Positions 52,629 to 61,858 are shown, numbered from the stretch's first letter. The stretch: 64,000 nucleotides of DNA from Hymenobacter jeongseonensis (GCF_015694725.1 NZ_JADQDQ010000004.1:434001-498000); one strand, 5' to 3'. Numbers and translations are program-made. The notes: a model not told the origin generated them from the sequence alone.

Positions 52629-55600
52629 CTAATCTTTCAACTTCACCGATTTGTAGTTGTCGGTTAAATTCCAATCAATTAGCAAATTGCGTGGGTCAAA
52701 CCCAACTGTGGCGGGCTTGCCAGGTACCGTCACTGTAATTGTCTGCTGGCCGGATTTAATCAGGTGCTTTCGCAGGTAGAGCAGCTTGCCTTCCTTGCCC
52801 GCTTCAGCGGCAGCAAAGACTCCAATTTCTACCCAATCCTGCATCGGTCGTTTCGTTTCGGTGCCGGCGCTGTCCACTACCATTTTGCTGGCCTGCAGGG
52901 TAAGCGTTACCTGCCAGGGGCCTCCTTTGAGTTGGTTGGCGTTGGCAGTTTTTGTCTCGAACTCCCAAAAGGTGTTGGCCTCGAAAAGGTCGTGTAGCAG
53001 CGGCTGGAGCGAGTCCGGCGTGGCCGTTTGCAGCTCCCTGTAGAGGTCGAGCGACGTGGGCCGGGGAATGGCCCCGGGGCGGTGGTGCACCAGCAAATTT
53101 CGGAGCGCGCCATTTACCCGGTCCCGGCCGATGTACTGGCTTAGGGCGTACAGCGCGAAGGGCCCTTTGCGGTAGTTCTGGTAAAAACCCTCGGCCTGCA
53201 GCAGTGGCTTGGCGGCCCGGGTGCGTGGGGTTTCGTTTTCTTCCCGCAGGAAGCGCAGCAGCGCCTGTAGGTGCTCCGGACCGTATTTGTCCTTAACCAC
53301 GCCCATGGCCGAGTACCAGGCAAGGCTTTCAGTAATCAGACCGGCGCCTTCCACGTAGGCTTGCTTGAGCTGGTTGCCCCACCACTGGTGCGCCACCTCG
53401 TGCGCTACCACGGCCGTCACCAGGTCAAAGCCCCGCTCGTCCTCCTTTGGGTTCATGAGGAAAAATCCTTCCTCCGCCGTAATGTTGATGGGCGAGGCGT
53501 GGTTGCCGAAGGCATAACTGGCATGGGCTACAAAGCGGAGCTGCCGGTGCGGGTAGGGCCCGAACTGCTTGGTGTAATAATCCAGCGAGGACTGGGCGCT
53601 CCGGACCATGCGCACCGGGTTTTCCGTCATTCCCGGGGGATAATAAACCTGAATGGCAACGTCCTGCTCCGGGCCGGCAGATGGGCTCTTCCATTTTCCT
53701 TCCTGCACCGCGTAGTTGGCCGAGAAAAAGGCATATTCGTTGCGAATGGGCGCATCTGTGGCATAATGGAAGTAGCGGCGGCCAGCTTTGGTCAAGGTCC
53801 GGCGCAAGGTGCCCGGGGCCACTACGGTTTGGCCGGCATCGGTGCCTACGATGGCCTCGAAGCGGATTTGCTCGGGAAACGGGGCGTACCGGCGGGCTGC
53901 CACGTCGTAGAGCGAGTAGGTGGCGGGCCGGGGGGCTAGGCCATACGCTTTGCGGGCGCCGGCTTCGTCCAGCTCCCGGTAGGGCTGGTACCCCAGCACC
54001 GGCAGCCACTCCAGATTCCGGAAGCTGGTGCCGTTGGCCAGCACCTGCGCGTCGGCCCCGCTGTTGGAAAAGCCCTGCGCTTTGTGCTTCACTTGAAAGC
54101 ACAGGCGTAGCGAGTCGCCGGGTTGCAGGGGCCGGGCCAAGGCGTACATGCGGTAGCCATGCTCCTCGTCTCTATGAACCTGTTTGAAGGGCTGGTCGAA
54201 GTTTACCGCAGCGGTTTCAACGCCGGCCCCGGTTCCAAGATGAATCGAATCGATAGGTGCCGGGCTGTTGTTTACCAGCAGGTACGTGCCCTTTATCGCC
54301 ACTACCCGCTGCTGTGGGTAGATTTCCACCTGCAGGTTTACGCCAGTTAGCAGGGGTTGTGGGGCGTTGTGGTATCGGCGGTAGCGCTGTTCGTAAGCGG
54401 CACGCTGCGCCGTGGCTGCTGAGGAGCTCAGGTAGCCATTCAACACGTTGGTATTGTAAAAGATGAACCCGCCCAGGGTGAAAATGCCCCCCAAGGCCAC
54501 CGCCGAAACCAGGACGCTGGAACGTGTGAAGCGCCGGCGGGCCAGCTGGAGCCGCGCCGCAAAACCGCCCTCCCGGCCCCGCACCCAGAACAGCCGCGCC
54601 ACCACCGCCAGGAGCAGCGCCCAGGCCACCCAGTATCCTTTGAACCACAGCCAGGGCGCCAGCGACGTTCCAAAGCCAGCCATATCGGTGTAGGTCCAGG
54701 GCGGACTGGCGCCGAAGATGAGCAGCTTATGCTCGATGCCCAGCGTAGGCGCAAAGGACATGAACCCGTAAACCAGCAGCGCCACCAGATGCCCCACAAA
54801 CTTCTGATTCACCAGCACGTGCACGGTGAGGGCCAGCAGGGCAAAAAGCAGGCATTCAAGTAGCTGAAGCCCAAATAGCGCCCGCACGTACAATCCAATT
54901 TCGGGTGAGGCACCCCCGATGGCCGCCTGCGCCACCATTCCGGCCGTCATTAAGAAGGCCAGCCACACCACCAGCACCAGGCTTAGCGCCAGAAACCGAC
55001 TCAGGAAGAGCACCCACTCGGGCACGGGCGCCGCGTTGGCAACCTCACTCAGCCCGGTTTCCCGTTCCCGCCACACCAGTTCGCCGGCGTAGAAGATAAT
55101 GAGCAACGCAATGAGGACCCAGAAAGCGGCCGGCCCCGCCAGGGGAGCGGTCAGGTACTCCAGCACAAAGTCGGTGCGGGGCAGCAAGGGCACGCCGCGG
55201 CCCTTCAAGTTGCCGGATATGGTGGCCCCCACCAGCAGGGCTAAGACGGCCAGCAGCGGCAGCCCGGCCTTGCTTTTGGCGAGCTGCAAGAAGGATTCCC
55301 AGGTGATGAGGCGCAACTGGTGCAGCTGGGTGGCCCAGCCATACGTTCCCCTGGCCTGCGGCAGTGCCTCCCCGGTGCCCCAGTGCAGCTTCTCCCAAGC
55401 CGCCACCGTGGGAGGTAGCGGTTTGCCCGACGGTTGCTTTTGGCCGGTTCCAGGCAATATGAACTGAAACCGGAAGTAGGTAAACGCGAGCAGGCCCAGC
55501 GAAATGCCGAACCACAGGAGGCGGTTGGCGAGAAATGAGCCCTCCAGCAGCAGAAAACGCGTGCTTTTCTCCTGCGGGCTCCAGTCAATGGACAGATGGC

Positions 55601-56246
55601 TCAGCACCGGCCCAAAACTCATCGGGTCGGCCAGATTCCCCCATTCTCCCCCTTTTTCCAGCAGCGGCCATATCGTGTAGGACGCCGCAAACAGGGCCGC
55701 GCCGACCAGATAACTGGCCAGGGCCTTGCGGCTGAGCGCCGCCGCCGAAAACTGCATGGCCGTCGCGAAAAAGGCGTTGGGCAGCGCGATAAAGAAAAAG
55801 GTAGTCAGGTAGGGCGCCACCCGAAACGGACCCAGAATCTCGGCTTCTATCCCGGCAAAGTGCATGGCCAGCAACATACCCACCGGGATGGCAAGTAGCT
55901 GGAACGCGCTGAGGGCAAAGGCAGCCAGGTACCGCCCGCCCAGGTAGGCGGCTTTGCTGGCGGGGGCCGCGTAGGTGAGCAAATGCATGCGGGTCTGCAC
56001 GTCGCGGGCCGCCGCCTCACCCGCCACGGAGGCGCCTATCACCAGCCAAAACACGCAGCAGATAACCGTGACGGCGGCCATAACGATGGGCGCATTCAGT
56101 AAAATGTACCCGTCTCGCGCATCAGAGGCATAGTTGGCAATGACCACCAGAAACGTGATGACCAAGATGACCCCGAAGTAGAGCCAGGTAGCGGCCCGGC
56201 GCAGCTGGTAGGTGAACTCCAGCGCAAAAATCCGTTGGAACTTCAT
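52629..56246 (-). CDS. ABC-2-type permease fused to an M1 family aminopeptidase domain
   Basis: 1205 residues. Residues 1-600 contain about 12 transmembrane helices in two sets of six (IFALEFTYQLRRAATWLYFG at the start, LVALLVYGFMSFAPTLG later), like a fused pair of ABC-2 permeases. A periplasmic M1 metallopeptidase-like domain follows, with the zinc motif VVAHEVAHQWWGNQ (His949, Glu950, His953) and a downstream TESLAWYS Glu. The exopeptidase motif is NITAEEG rather than GAMEN, so activity may differ. The architecture recurs in Bacteroidota. The ATPase is encoded immediately upstream with a 4-bp overlap, and a LytTR pair diverges from them. Confidence 0.9.
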   Translation of the reverse strand: MKFQRIFALEFTYQLRRAATWLYFGVILVITFLVVIANYASDARDGYILLNAPIVMAAVTVICCVFWLVIGASVAGEAAARDVQTRMHLLTYAAPASKAAYLGGRYLAAFALSAFQLLAIPVGMLLAMHFAGIEAEILGPFRVAPYLTTFFFIALPNAFFATAMQFSAAALSRKALASYLVGAALFAASYTIWPLLEKGGEWGNLADPMSFGPVLSHLSIDWSPQEKSTRFLLLEGSFLANRLLWFGISLGLLAFTYFRFQFILPGTGQKQPSGKPLPPTVAAWEKLHWGTGEALPQARGTYGWATQLHQLRLITWESFLQLAKSKAGLPLLAVLALLVGATISGNLKGRGVPLLPRTDFVLEYLTAPLAGPAAFWVLIALLIIFYAGELVWRERETGLSEVANAAPVPEWVLFLSRFLALSLVLVVWLAFLMTAGMVAQAAIGGASPEIGLYVRALFGLQLLECLLFALLALTVHVLVNQKFVGHLVALLVYGFMSFAPTLGIEHKLLIFGASPPWTYTDMAGFGTSLAPWLWFKGYWVAWALLLAVVARLFWVRGREGGFAARLQLARRRFTRSSVLVSAVALGGIFTLGGFIFYNTNVLNGYLSSSAATAQRAAYEQRYRRYHNAPQPLLTGVNLQVEIYPQQRVVAIKGTYLLVNNSPAPIDSIHLGTGAGVETAAVNFDQPFKQVHRDEEHGYRMYALARPLQPGDSLRLCFQVKHKAQGFSNSGADAQVLANGTSFRNLEWLPVLGYQPYRELDEAGARKAYGLAPRPATYSLYDVAARRYAPFPEQIRFEAIVGTDAGQTVVAPGTLRRTLTKAGRRYFHYATDAPIRNEYAFFSANYAVQEGKWKSPSAGPEQDVAIQVYYPPGMTENPVRMVRSAQSSLDYYTKQFGPYPHRQLRFVAHASYAFGNHASPINITAEEGFFLMNPKEDERGFDLVTAVVAHEVAHQWWGNQLKQAYVEGAGLITESLAWYSAMGVVKDKYGPEHLQALLRFLREENETPRTRAAKPLLQAEGFYQNYRKGPFALYALSQYIGRDRVNGALRNLLVHHRPGAIPRPTSLDLYRELQTATPDSLQPLLHDLFEANTFWEFETKTANANQLKGGPWQVTLTLQASKMVVDSAGTETKRPMQDWVEIGVFAAAEAGKEGKLLYLRKHLIKSGQQTITVTVPGKPATVGFDPRNLLIDWNLTDNYKSVKLKD

Positions 56247-57172
56247 AGCGCAATCCCCTCCGCTTTCGGTTGCTGACTAACCGAGCTGAAGCAGCCTGTC
56301 ATGGCACTGAAGTAGACATCTTCCAGGTCCGGCTCCACCGGCTCGAATCCGTGGCCGGGCATATCCGGGCTGTACACGTGTACCATGGTGCGGCCACTCA
56401 ACAGCTTGGCCGAAATAATCCGGTGCTCCTGCTCCAGCGCCGGCAGGTTTTTTTTATCAGTCAGCTTGCGCCAGATGCGCCCTTTGAGGAAGGCCACGGC
56501 CTCCATGGGCTCGGCCTCCAGCAGGATTTGGCCCTGGTTGATGATGGCCATGTTGGTGCACAGTTCCGAGACATCTTCCACAATGTGCGTGGAGAGAATT
56601 ACGACGCTGTTTTCTCCCAGCTCGCTCAATAGGTTGAGAAAGCGCACCCGCTCGGCCGGGTCGAGGCCCGCCGTGGGCTCGTCGACGATGAGCAGTCGCG
56701 GGTTGCCCAGCAGGGCCACCGCTACGCCAAAGCGCTGCTTCATACCGCCCGAAAAGCCGCCCAGTTTCTGCTTGCGCTTGTCCCAGAGGTTAGTTTGTAT
56801 GAGCAAGGCCTCGGTGGTTTCCTTGCGCAGCGTGCGGTTGGTAATGCCTTTCAGCACCGCGAAGTAGTCGAGCAGCTCCTCGGCGCTGGCTTTGGGGTAC
56901 ACGCCGAATTCCTGGGGCAGGTAGCCCAGCGTTTGGCGCACGGCTTCCTTCTGGTTCACCACGTCCAGGTCACCCAAAAAGATGTCACCCGCATCGGGCT
57001 CCTGCAGCGTGGCGAGCGTGCGCATCAGGGTTGATTTGCCCGCGCCGTTGGGGCCGAGCAGCCCGTACATGCCCGGCGGAATGTCCAGCGACACATCGTG
57101 CAAGGCTTGCACGCCATTCGCATACCGTTTCGAGACATTGCGGATAGTTAGGCTGCCTTGTTGATTTTTCAT
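56243..57172 (-). CDS. ABC transporter ATPase of the permease-aminopeptidase system
   Basis: 309 residues. Walker A LLGPNGAGKSTLM (39-51), LGYLPQEFGVYPKAS (Q-loop), signature GGFSGGMKQRFGVA, Walker B LLIVDEPTAGLDP and H-loop STHIVEDVSELC are intact. The C-terminal 75 residues vary as in drug/lipid-export ATPases (CcmA/DrrA type). It overlaps the permease start by four bases (ATGA), indicating translational coupling. Confidence 0.94.
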   Translation of the reverse strand: MKNQQGSLTIRNVSKRYANGVQALHDVSLDIPPGMYGLLGPNGAGKSTLMRTLATLQEPDAGDIFLGDLDVVNQKEAVRQTLGYLPQEFGVYPKASAEELLDYFAVLKGITNRTLRKETTEALLIQTNLWDKRKQKLGGFSGGMKQRFGVAVALLGNPRLLIVDEPTAGLDPAERVRFLNLLSELGENSVVILSTHIVEDVSELCTNMAIINQGQILLEAEPMEAVAFLKGRIWRKLTDKKNLPALEQEHRIISAKLLSGRTMVHVYSPDMPGHGFEPVEPDLEDVYFSAMTGCFSSVSQQPKAEGIAL

Positions 57173-57284
57173 TTCTCCTGAGTTGCTTCGGTTTATTCTA
57201 AAAAAGAGCTGCTTTCTCTATTTTAGGACGAAGCAATTGTCAGCGGCTCGGATAGCGAAACCCGATATGCTGATGCGGGAAAGT

Positions 57285-57371
57285 ATTCGACCAAGTGGGG
57301 CTTTGGTGCCGCGAAAGCACTGGCAGGCTCCTTTTCCCATCCCGTAGATTAGCCTTCGCAGCTGGTCGAAA
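57285..57371. promoter_or_regulatory. Inverted TTCGACCA / TGGTCGAA half-sites upstream of the second LytTR kinase
   Basis: ATTCGACCA at 57285-57293 and TGGTCGAAA at 57363-57371 face each other in the gap between the ABC ATPase and kinase genes. They are the same words as in the 44290-44368 operator but without a clear partner 21 bases away. They could be single LytTR half-sites. Confidence 0.4.
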
Positions 57372-57399
57372 CGCTGGCCCGGGCCACCGCCCACAACCC

Positions 57400-57407
57400 C
57401 ACCTTTG
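57400..57407 (+). promoter_or_regulatory. -7-like box CACCTTTG of the second LytTR kinase gene
   Basis: CACCTTTG differs from TACCTTTG only at the first base and ends four bases before the ATG at 57412, the same spacing as at the other leaderless starts in this window. Confidence 0.4.
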
Positions 57408-57411
57408 TGCT

Positions 57412-58437
57412 ATGGAGCGCGTCAAAAAAATCTTCTGGCTGATTCACCTGTCCGTCTGGACCTTGTTCACCTTGCTAGTCTTCTTGCAACTCAGGAGTGA
57501 CACCGAGGCCTACTGGCGTAGCACCGCGGCGGGGTTTATTGCCACCTGTCTGTATGTTTTTTACCTCCATTTCTACCTGCTGACTCAGTATTCTGGTAAG
57601 CGGAAAGGACGAGGATACTGGCTCCGGCTGGGGGGAATTGCGTTGAGCGGGCCGTTGCCCTTCTTGTTTTTCCACCAGAAGGCGGTTGATTTTGGAGATT
57701 ATTCCATGTACTTCTTCACGACCGTACCCATCTTTCTCTTCCTGAGTTGGTTGGCCCGAATCACCGAGACGCTGGTCCTCAACACCATCCGGAAAGAGCA
57801 GTTGGAGAAGCAGGCCGTGGAAGCCGAACTCACCAACCTGAAGTCGCAGATTAACCCGCACTTCCTGTTCAATACCCTCAACAACATCCACACGCTGGTG
57901 TACAAGCAAGCCCCAACCGCCCCGGAGGCAGTGATGCACCTGGCCTCGTTGATGCGATACATGATATATGAGTCCAATGCGGCCACGGTGCCGCTGGCCC
58001 GGGAGATGGATTACTTGCAGGATTACGTGAGCTTGCAGCAGCTTCGCTACAAAAATAGCCCGGTAGTTGACCTGCAGATAGTGGGGGAAACGGCCGCCTG
58101 CTCCATTGCCCCTTTGCTGTTCATCCACCTGCTGGAAAACGCCTACAAGCACAGCCCCGGCCGCCTGGAGCCCGGCGACCTCAAGGTCAGGGTAGAGGTA
58201 CAAAATGGCGACCTGACCTTCAGCGTCCAGAACCCCATCGCCAAAAAGCCGGCTTCTTCGCTGGAAGAACCCGGGGGCATCGGCTTGCCCAACGTTCGAA
58301 AAAGACTGGCTTTATTGTATCCCGGCCAGCACACGCTCACCATTCAGGACTCTGGCGACACCTTTACGGTCCTGCTCACCATCCACGGTCTACACGTCCC
58401 GACTCATGAAAGACAAGCTCACCTGCTACATCATTGA
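57412..58437 (+). CDS. LytS-type sensor histidine kinase
   Basis: 341 residues from the ATG at 57412; an upstream frame from 57295 is not supported. Four membrane segments (FWLIHLSVWTLFTLLVFLQL, AAGFIATCLYVFYLHFYLL, GGIALSGPLPFLFF, MYFFTTVPIFLFLSWLA) precede LKSQINPHFLFNTLNNIHTL with phosphoacceptor His150 and LLENAYKHSPG plus PGGIGLPNVRKRLALLYPG of the ATPase. It ends 32 bp inside the response regulator gene. It diverges from the ABC-peptidase genes, which it presumably regulates. Confidence 0.94.
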   Translation: MERVKKIFWLIHLSVWTLFTLLVFLQLRSDTEAYWRSTAAGFIATCLYVFYLHFYLLTQYSGKRKGRGYWLRLGGIALSGPLPFLFFHQKAVDFGDYSMYFFTTVPIFLFLSWLARITETLVLNTIRKEQLEKQAVEAELTNLKSQINPHFLFNTLNNIHTLVYKQAPTAPEAVMHLASLMRYMIYESNAATVPLAREMDYLQDYVSLQQLRYKNSPVVDLQIVGETAACSIAPLLFIHLLENAYKHSPGRLEPGDLKVRVEVQNGDLTFSVQNPIAKKPASSLEEPGGIGLPNVRKRLALLYPGQHTLTIQDSGDTFTVLLTIHGLHVPTHERQAHLLHH

Positions 58438-59134
58438 GGACGAGCACCTGGCCCAGGAAATTCTGGAAGAATACATCAGCAAAGTTTCGTTTCTGGAGTT
58501 GAAAGGGACCTTCGAGAGCCCCTTGGAGGCGGCCGCTCATCTGGCGGCCGACCAGCCCGACCTGCTGTTTCTCGACATCAACATGCCGGATTTGGACGGG
58601 CTCAGCTTCATCCCGATGCTGAACCCCAAACCCATGATTATCCTCACCACCGCCTACGACCAGTATGCGCTGAAGGCCTATGACTTAGAGGTGAAGGACT
58701 ACCTGCTAAAACCCTTTACGTTTGAGCGGTTTTACAAAGCCGTGCTGCGGCTGTACCAGGAGCAAAGCCCCCGCCAGGCCCCAGAAAAACAGGCGGAAAA
58801 AGCGGAAACGAAGCCCGAACAGGAGTATATTTTTCTCAAGGTGGGCCACCGCATTCAGAAAGTAGCTACCCGCGACATTCTCTTCGTGGAGGGCATGAAA
58901 GACTATCTGCGGATTCATACCCGGGATGAGAAGATTATGACCCTCTTGAACTTCGCCAAACTGGAAGAGCTGCTGCCGGGCCAGGATTTTGCCCGCGTGC
59001 ACCGGTCGTTTCTGGTCGCCATCGACAAAATCGACCACATCGAGAAAAACCGGATTCAGATTGGCGACCAAATTATTCCCATCAGTGACACCTACGCCGA
59101 GGCTTTTTATAAAATGCTGAAGGGGTTGCAGTAG
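58406..59134 (+). CDS. LytTR family response regulator
   Basis: 242 residues. Receiver: IIEDEHLAQEIL, phosphoacceptor LLFLDINMPDLDG with Asp57, TTAYDQYALKAYDLEVKDYL and LLKPFTFERF. LytTR domain from about 130: YIFLKVGHRIQKVATRDIL, VEGMKDYLRIHTRDE, FARVHRSFLVAIDKIDHI. It overlaps the kinase gene by 32 bp. Both are on the plus strand, and decayed DNA begins 17 bp after the stop. Confidence 0.95.
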   Translation: MKDKLTCYIIEDEHLAQEILEEYISKVSFLELKGTFESPLEAAAHLAADQPDLLFLDINMPDLDGLSFIPMLNPKPMIILTTAYDQYALKAYDLEVKDYLLKPFTFERFYKAVLRLYQEQSPRQAPEKQAEKAETKPEQEYIFLKVGHRIQKVATRDILFVEGMKDYLRIHTRDEKIMTLLNFAKLEELLPGQDFARVHRSFLVAIDKIDHIEKNRIQIGDQIIPISDTYAEAFYKMLKGLQ

Positions 59135-59151
59135 GGGAGAGGTTATATATA

Positions 59152-59406
59152 ATGGATTTCTCTGCCGCGCTGCCCCCCCGATGTGGTGCTGCTCGATTTG
59201 GGCCCGCCCGGCCTCTCATCAAGTAGTACGTGCCCCGGGTAGTACGTGCCCCGGGCCGACGTCATTGTGCAAACTGTGTTTGAGAACCCGAACGCATTTA
59301 CCTGCCCCTGAGCCGGGGCGCGAGCGGCTACCTGTTCAAAAGCATGCCCCTGGCCCAACTGCCCAAGGCCATCCGCGACGTTGCCGACGGCGGCTTCAGC
59401 CTGTGA
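59152..59406 (+). pseudogene. Decayed response-regulator receiver/output fragment
   Basis: The frames are broken, but the words of a receiver domain can be read: MDFSAALP, DVVLLDLGPPG (at 59180), TVFENPNAF, then RGASGYLFKSMPLAQLPKAI and RDVADGGFSL ending in a stop at 59404-59406. These are the DVVLLDL phosphoacceptor strand and the YLFKS end of a NarL-type receiver. The frames change at a run of C (59173-59179) and again near the tandem repeat of 16 bases at 59224-59255. Intermediate parts and the HTH output domain are missing. Confidence 0.7.
59224..59255. repeat. Perfect 16-bp tandem duplication
   Basis: tagtacgtgccccggg occurs twice in a row (59224-59239, 59240-59255) inside the decayed receiver gene, and is one of the lesions that break its frame. 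Confidence 0.85.
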
Positions 59407-59412
59407 GCATCG

Positions 59413-60247
59413 GTGGCGCCGGGTGCTGATGGCAACGTAGAATACTATTCCTGGATGACACCAGTGGACGAAAATACCGCTATTCTGCTCATTGCCGAGG
59501 AACAACACAGCGCCCGTATTCTGCTGCGGCCCTCCAGAGCCCTGGCCTTGGAAACCAAACAGCTGCCCAAAAACAAGTATTTCCCCGAAGCGCTAACAGT
59601 GGAATGCCCAAGCTATCTGCTGCCCTGGCCCACGCGCGTGGCCCCGCTGCCGCATGGAACCACAGTCACAACGCAGCTTCGGGGCACGGCCGTTACCGTG
59701 CAGCGGTACACCGCCGAGGGCAAGCCGTTACCCCCCTTAGTCACGACTTCGCCGATGGTATCCCGGATTTCAATTTGACGGAACGCCCCTGGCCCTGCGA
59801 GTTGGTACACCATGGGGGTCGCTACTACACCTATTCGGCAAACTGGCTGTTGTCCTGGTCAGAAAACGGCAGCAGCAGTGACCGCGAACGGGTGGAGGGC
59901 GAAATCAATCAATGGGTGCGTTCCCCTATGCCCCAGCGCTGCAGTTGGCCGTGGGTGTCGAGGACAGCTTAGTTCTATGGGAGCCCACAACCCAGGGCAA
60001 TCAGGCGCCCAGCCAGGTTTATCCGCTCCAAGGCGATGTCCCCAACGAACTGAAGTTTGTCAGAGCTAAACACCTCGTGACCTTAGGCGATTATGGTGCG
60101 GTGCTGCATTTTGTCGGCGATGACGAGTACAACCGGGCGCGCATCATCGAGACGGAACACACTCCAGTTGTCGTGCTGGAAACCGTTAACAGCCAGCGGT
60201 TTGCCTTGATGGAGGGCAACGGCTGCCTCACCCTCCATGCGGTTTGA
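59413..60247 (+). pseudogene. Frameshifted protein of unknown family, ending at an IS3 end
   Basis: Three adjacent frames read as one protein: from 59413 (VEYYSWMTPVDENTAILLIA, ALTVECPSYLLPWPTRVAPL), then from about 59745 (DFADGIPDFNLTERPWPCEL, HHGGRYYTYSANWLLSWSEN), then from about 59912 (GAFPYAPALQLAVGVEDSLV, KFVRAKHLVTLGDYGAVLHF, FALMEGNGCLTLHAV). Each step is consistent with a one-base deletion. The sequence looks beta-rich, with propeller-like GVxDxxLxLW turns, but I cannot name the family. The stop TGA at 60245-60247 is the first three bases of the mobile element that follows. Assembly errors are an alternative to real decay. Confidence 0.6.
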
Positions 60248-60462
60248 GGTGGTCTAGCCAAGCCGGACAGAGTTGGAATGTGGTTTGCATGGGGGTTGCG
60301 ACGTGGTGGATGGGGCGAGTGGTCGCCGAGTGTGGAGTGTCGTCGTCCGGCGTTGTAGTAGGCAATGTAGTGGTTGATTTCGAGCTTGGCTTCGGCCAAG
60401 CCGGGTAAGCGGCCGCCATCGAGCAGCGCGGCTTAGCTTGACTACCTCACTAGACCACCTCA
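60245..60462. mobile_element. 218-bp remnant of an IS3-family element
   Basis: Bounded by TGAGGTGGTCTAG (60245-60257) and its exact complement (60450-60462). Within it, on the minus strand, runs LAEAKLEINHYIAYYNAGRR then HSTLGDHSP, the conserved end of an IS3-family (OrfB) transposase (INxYNxxRxHSTLG..P). The catalytic DDE core and the first ORF are missing, so only the ends and the last 60 or so codons remain. It abuts a decayed gene and may have caused part of the decay. Confidence 0.75.
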
Positions 60463-60484
60463 TGCTGTCCACACCCCCTAACTG

Positions 60485-61762
60485 TTAGCGCTCCAGCAGG
60501 ATTTCCGTGCCTAGAATCACCAGGTCTACCCGGCCTTTCAACGTCTTGTCGATGAAGGGCGTGTTTTGGGATTTGGATTTCATGAATTCCTTCGTAAAGG
60601 TTGTTTCCGCTTCGGTATCAAACAAGACGCAATTGATTTGTTGGCCGACTTCGATGGCGGGCACCGGCAGGCCCATCAGGCGGCGGGGCTCCGCCGAGTA
60701 GCGTTTCACTACCAAGTCCCAACCGAATTTTCCGGGCTCGACGAAGTGGTGATAGAGCGACACCAGGGCCGTATCCAAGCCGGTGATGCCGTTGGGTGCG
60801 CTGATAAAATCCTGGGCTTTTTCGAACGGCGTGTGCGGCGCGTGGTCGGTGGCAATGAGGTCGAATACGCCTTCTTTGAGTCCCTCGAGCAGCGCGTCAC
60901 AATCGGCCTGCGTACGTAGCGGCGGGTTCATTTTGTAGTTCGTGTCGTAGTCGCCGATGTGCTCGTCGGTGAACATCAGGTGATGCGGGGCCACTTCGGC
61001 CGTCACCTTCACATCGCCGCGCGATTTCCACCAGCGGATGGTTTCCATGCCAAGCTTGCTGGACACGTGCTGGATGTGCACGTGCGCACCCGCCGCCCGG
61101 GCCAGGCGAATGTCGCGGTCAATGATGATTTCCTCCGCGCAGGCCGGCGAGCCCTTGATGCCGAGCCGGTAGCTCATCACCCCTTCGTTGAGGGCACGCG
61201 GCCCGGCCAGCTCCGGCACCTCGCAGTGGCTGGCGAAAAACATCCCGAACTCGGTGGCATACTGCATCGCCCGCAGCAGCACCGCCGGGTCGGCGGTGGT
61301 GTCGCCGTCGTCGGTGAGCATCTTCACCCCGAGGCCGCGCATGCCCTCGATTTCCGCCAACTCCTTGCCCTCGCGGTTTTTGGTGACGCAGCCGGAGGTA
61401 TACACCGGAATGCGGGACCGGTCCTTGGCATTTTCCAGCACGGTGGCGATGGCAGTCGCCGAGTCGAGGGCCGGCCGGGTGTTCGGCATCATCACCACGC
61501 CGGTAATGCCGCCGTTGATGGCCGCTTCGCTCCCCGTGGTGATGGTTTCCTTGTTCTCAAAGCCGGGGGCGCGGAAGTGGACGTGGGCGTCAAACATAGC
61601 CGGCATCAGCACCCGACCATGCGCGTCGATGACCCGGGCACCTTCGGGAATAGCCAAGCTGCTGCCGATGTCCTGAATTATTCCTTCGACAATCAGGACA
61701 TCGCCCTCGACAAGCACAGGTGAATTTTCAGAAGCAATGCGGGCGTTTTGAAGGAGAAGCAT
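60485..61762 (-). CDS. pyrC: Dihydroorotase
   Basis: 425 residues from the ATG at 61762 (MLLLQNARIASENSPVLVEG). Metal ligands DAHVHFRAPG (His60, His62), ASHCEVPE, HIQHVSSKLG and the late ATDHAPHTPFEK with the catalytic Asp are complete, and TAEVAPHHLMFTD gives further ligands. This is the class I (AllB-like) dihydroorotase found in Bacteroidota, which closes carbamoyl-aspartate to dihydroorotate in pyrimidine synthesis. It lies 96 bp downstream of pyrB on the same strand. No terminator is evident before the IS remnant. Confidence 0.94.
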   Translation of the reverse strand: MLLLQNARIASENSPVLVEGDVLIVEGIIQDIGSSLAIPEGARVIDAHGRVLMPAMFDAHVHFRAPGFENKETITTGSEAAINGGITGVVMMPNTRPALDSATAIATVLENAKDRSRIPVYTSGCVTKNREGKELAEIEGMRGLGVKMLTDDGDTTADPAVLLRAMQYATEFGMFFASHCEVPELAGPRALNEGVMSYRLGIKGSPACAEEIIIDRDIRLARAAGAHVHIQHVSSKLGMETIRWWKSRGDVKVTAEVAPHHLMFTDEHIGDYDTNYKMNPPLRTQADCDALLEGLKEGVFDLIATDHAPHTPFEKAQDFISAPNGITGLDTALVSLYHHFVEPGKFGWDLVVKRYSAEPRRLMGLPVPAIEVGQQINCVLFDTEAETTFTKEFMKSKSQNTPFIDKTLKGRVDLVILGTEILLER

Positions 61763-61858
61763 GGATGGGGGAGTACTGTAAACCGGCAAGGGATGTGGGA
61801 ATATTCGGGCTGTTGAAGAAGGAAATACACGGGCGGAACCAGCCGCTGCGTCCGGCGT

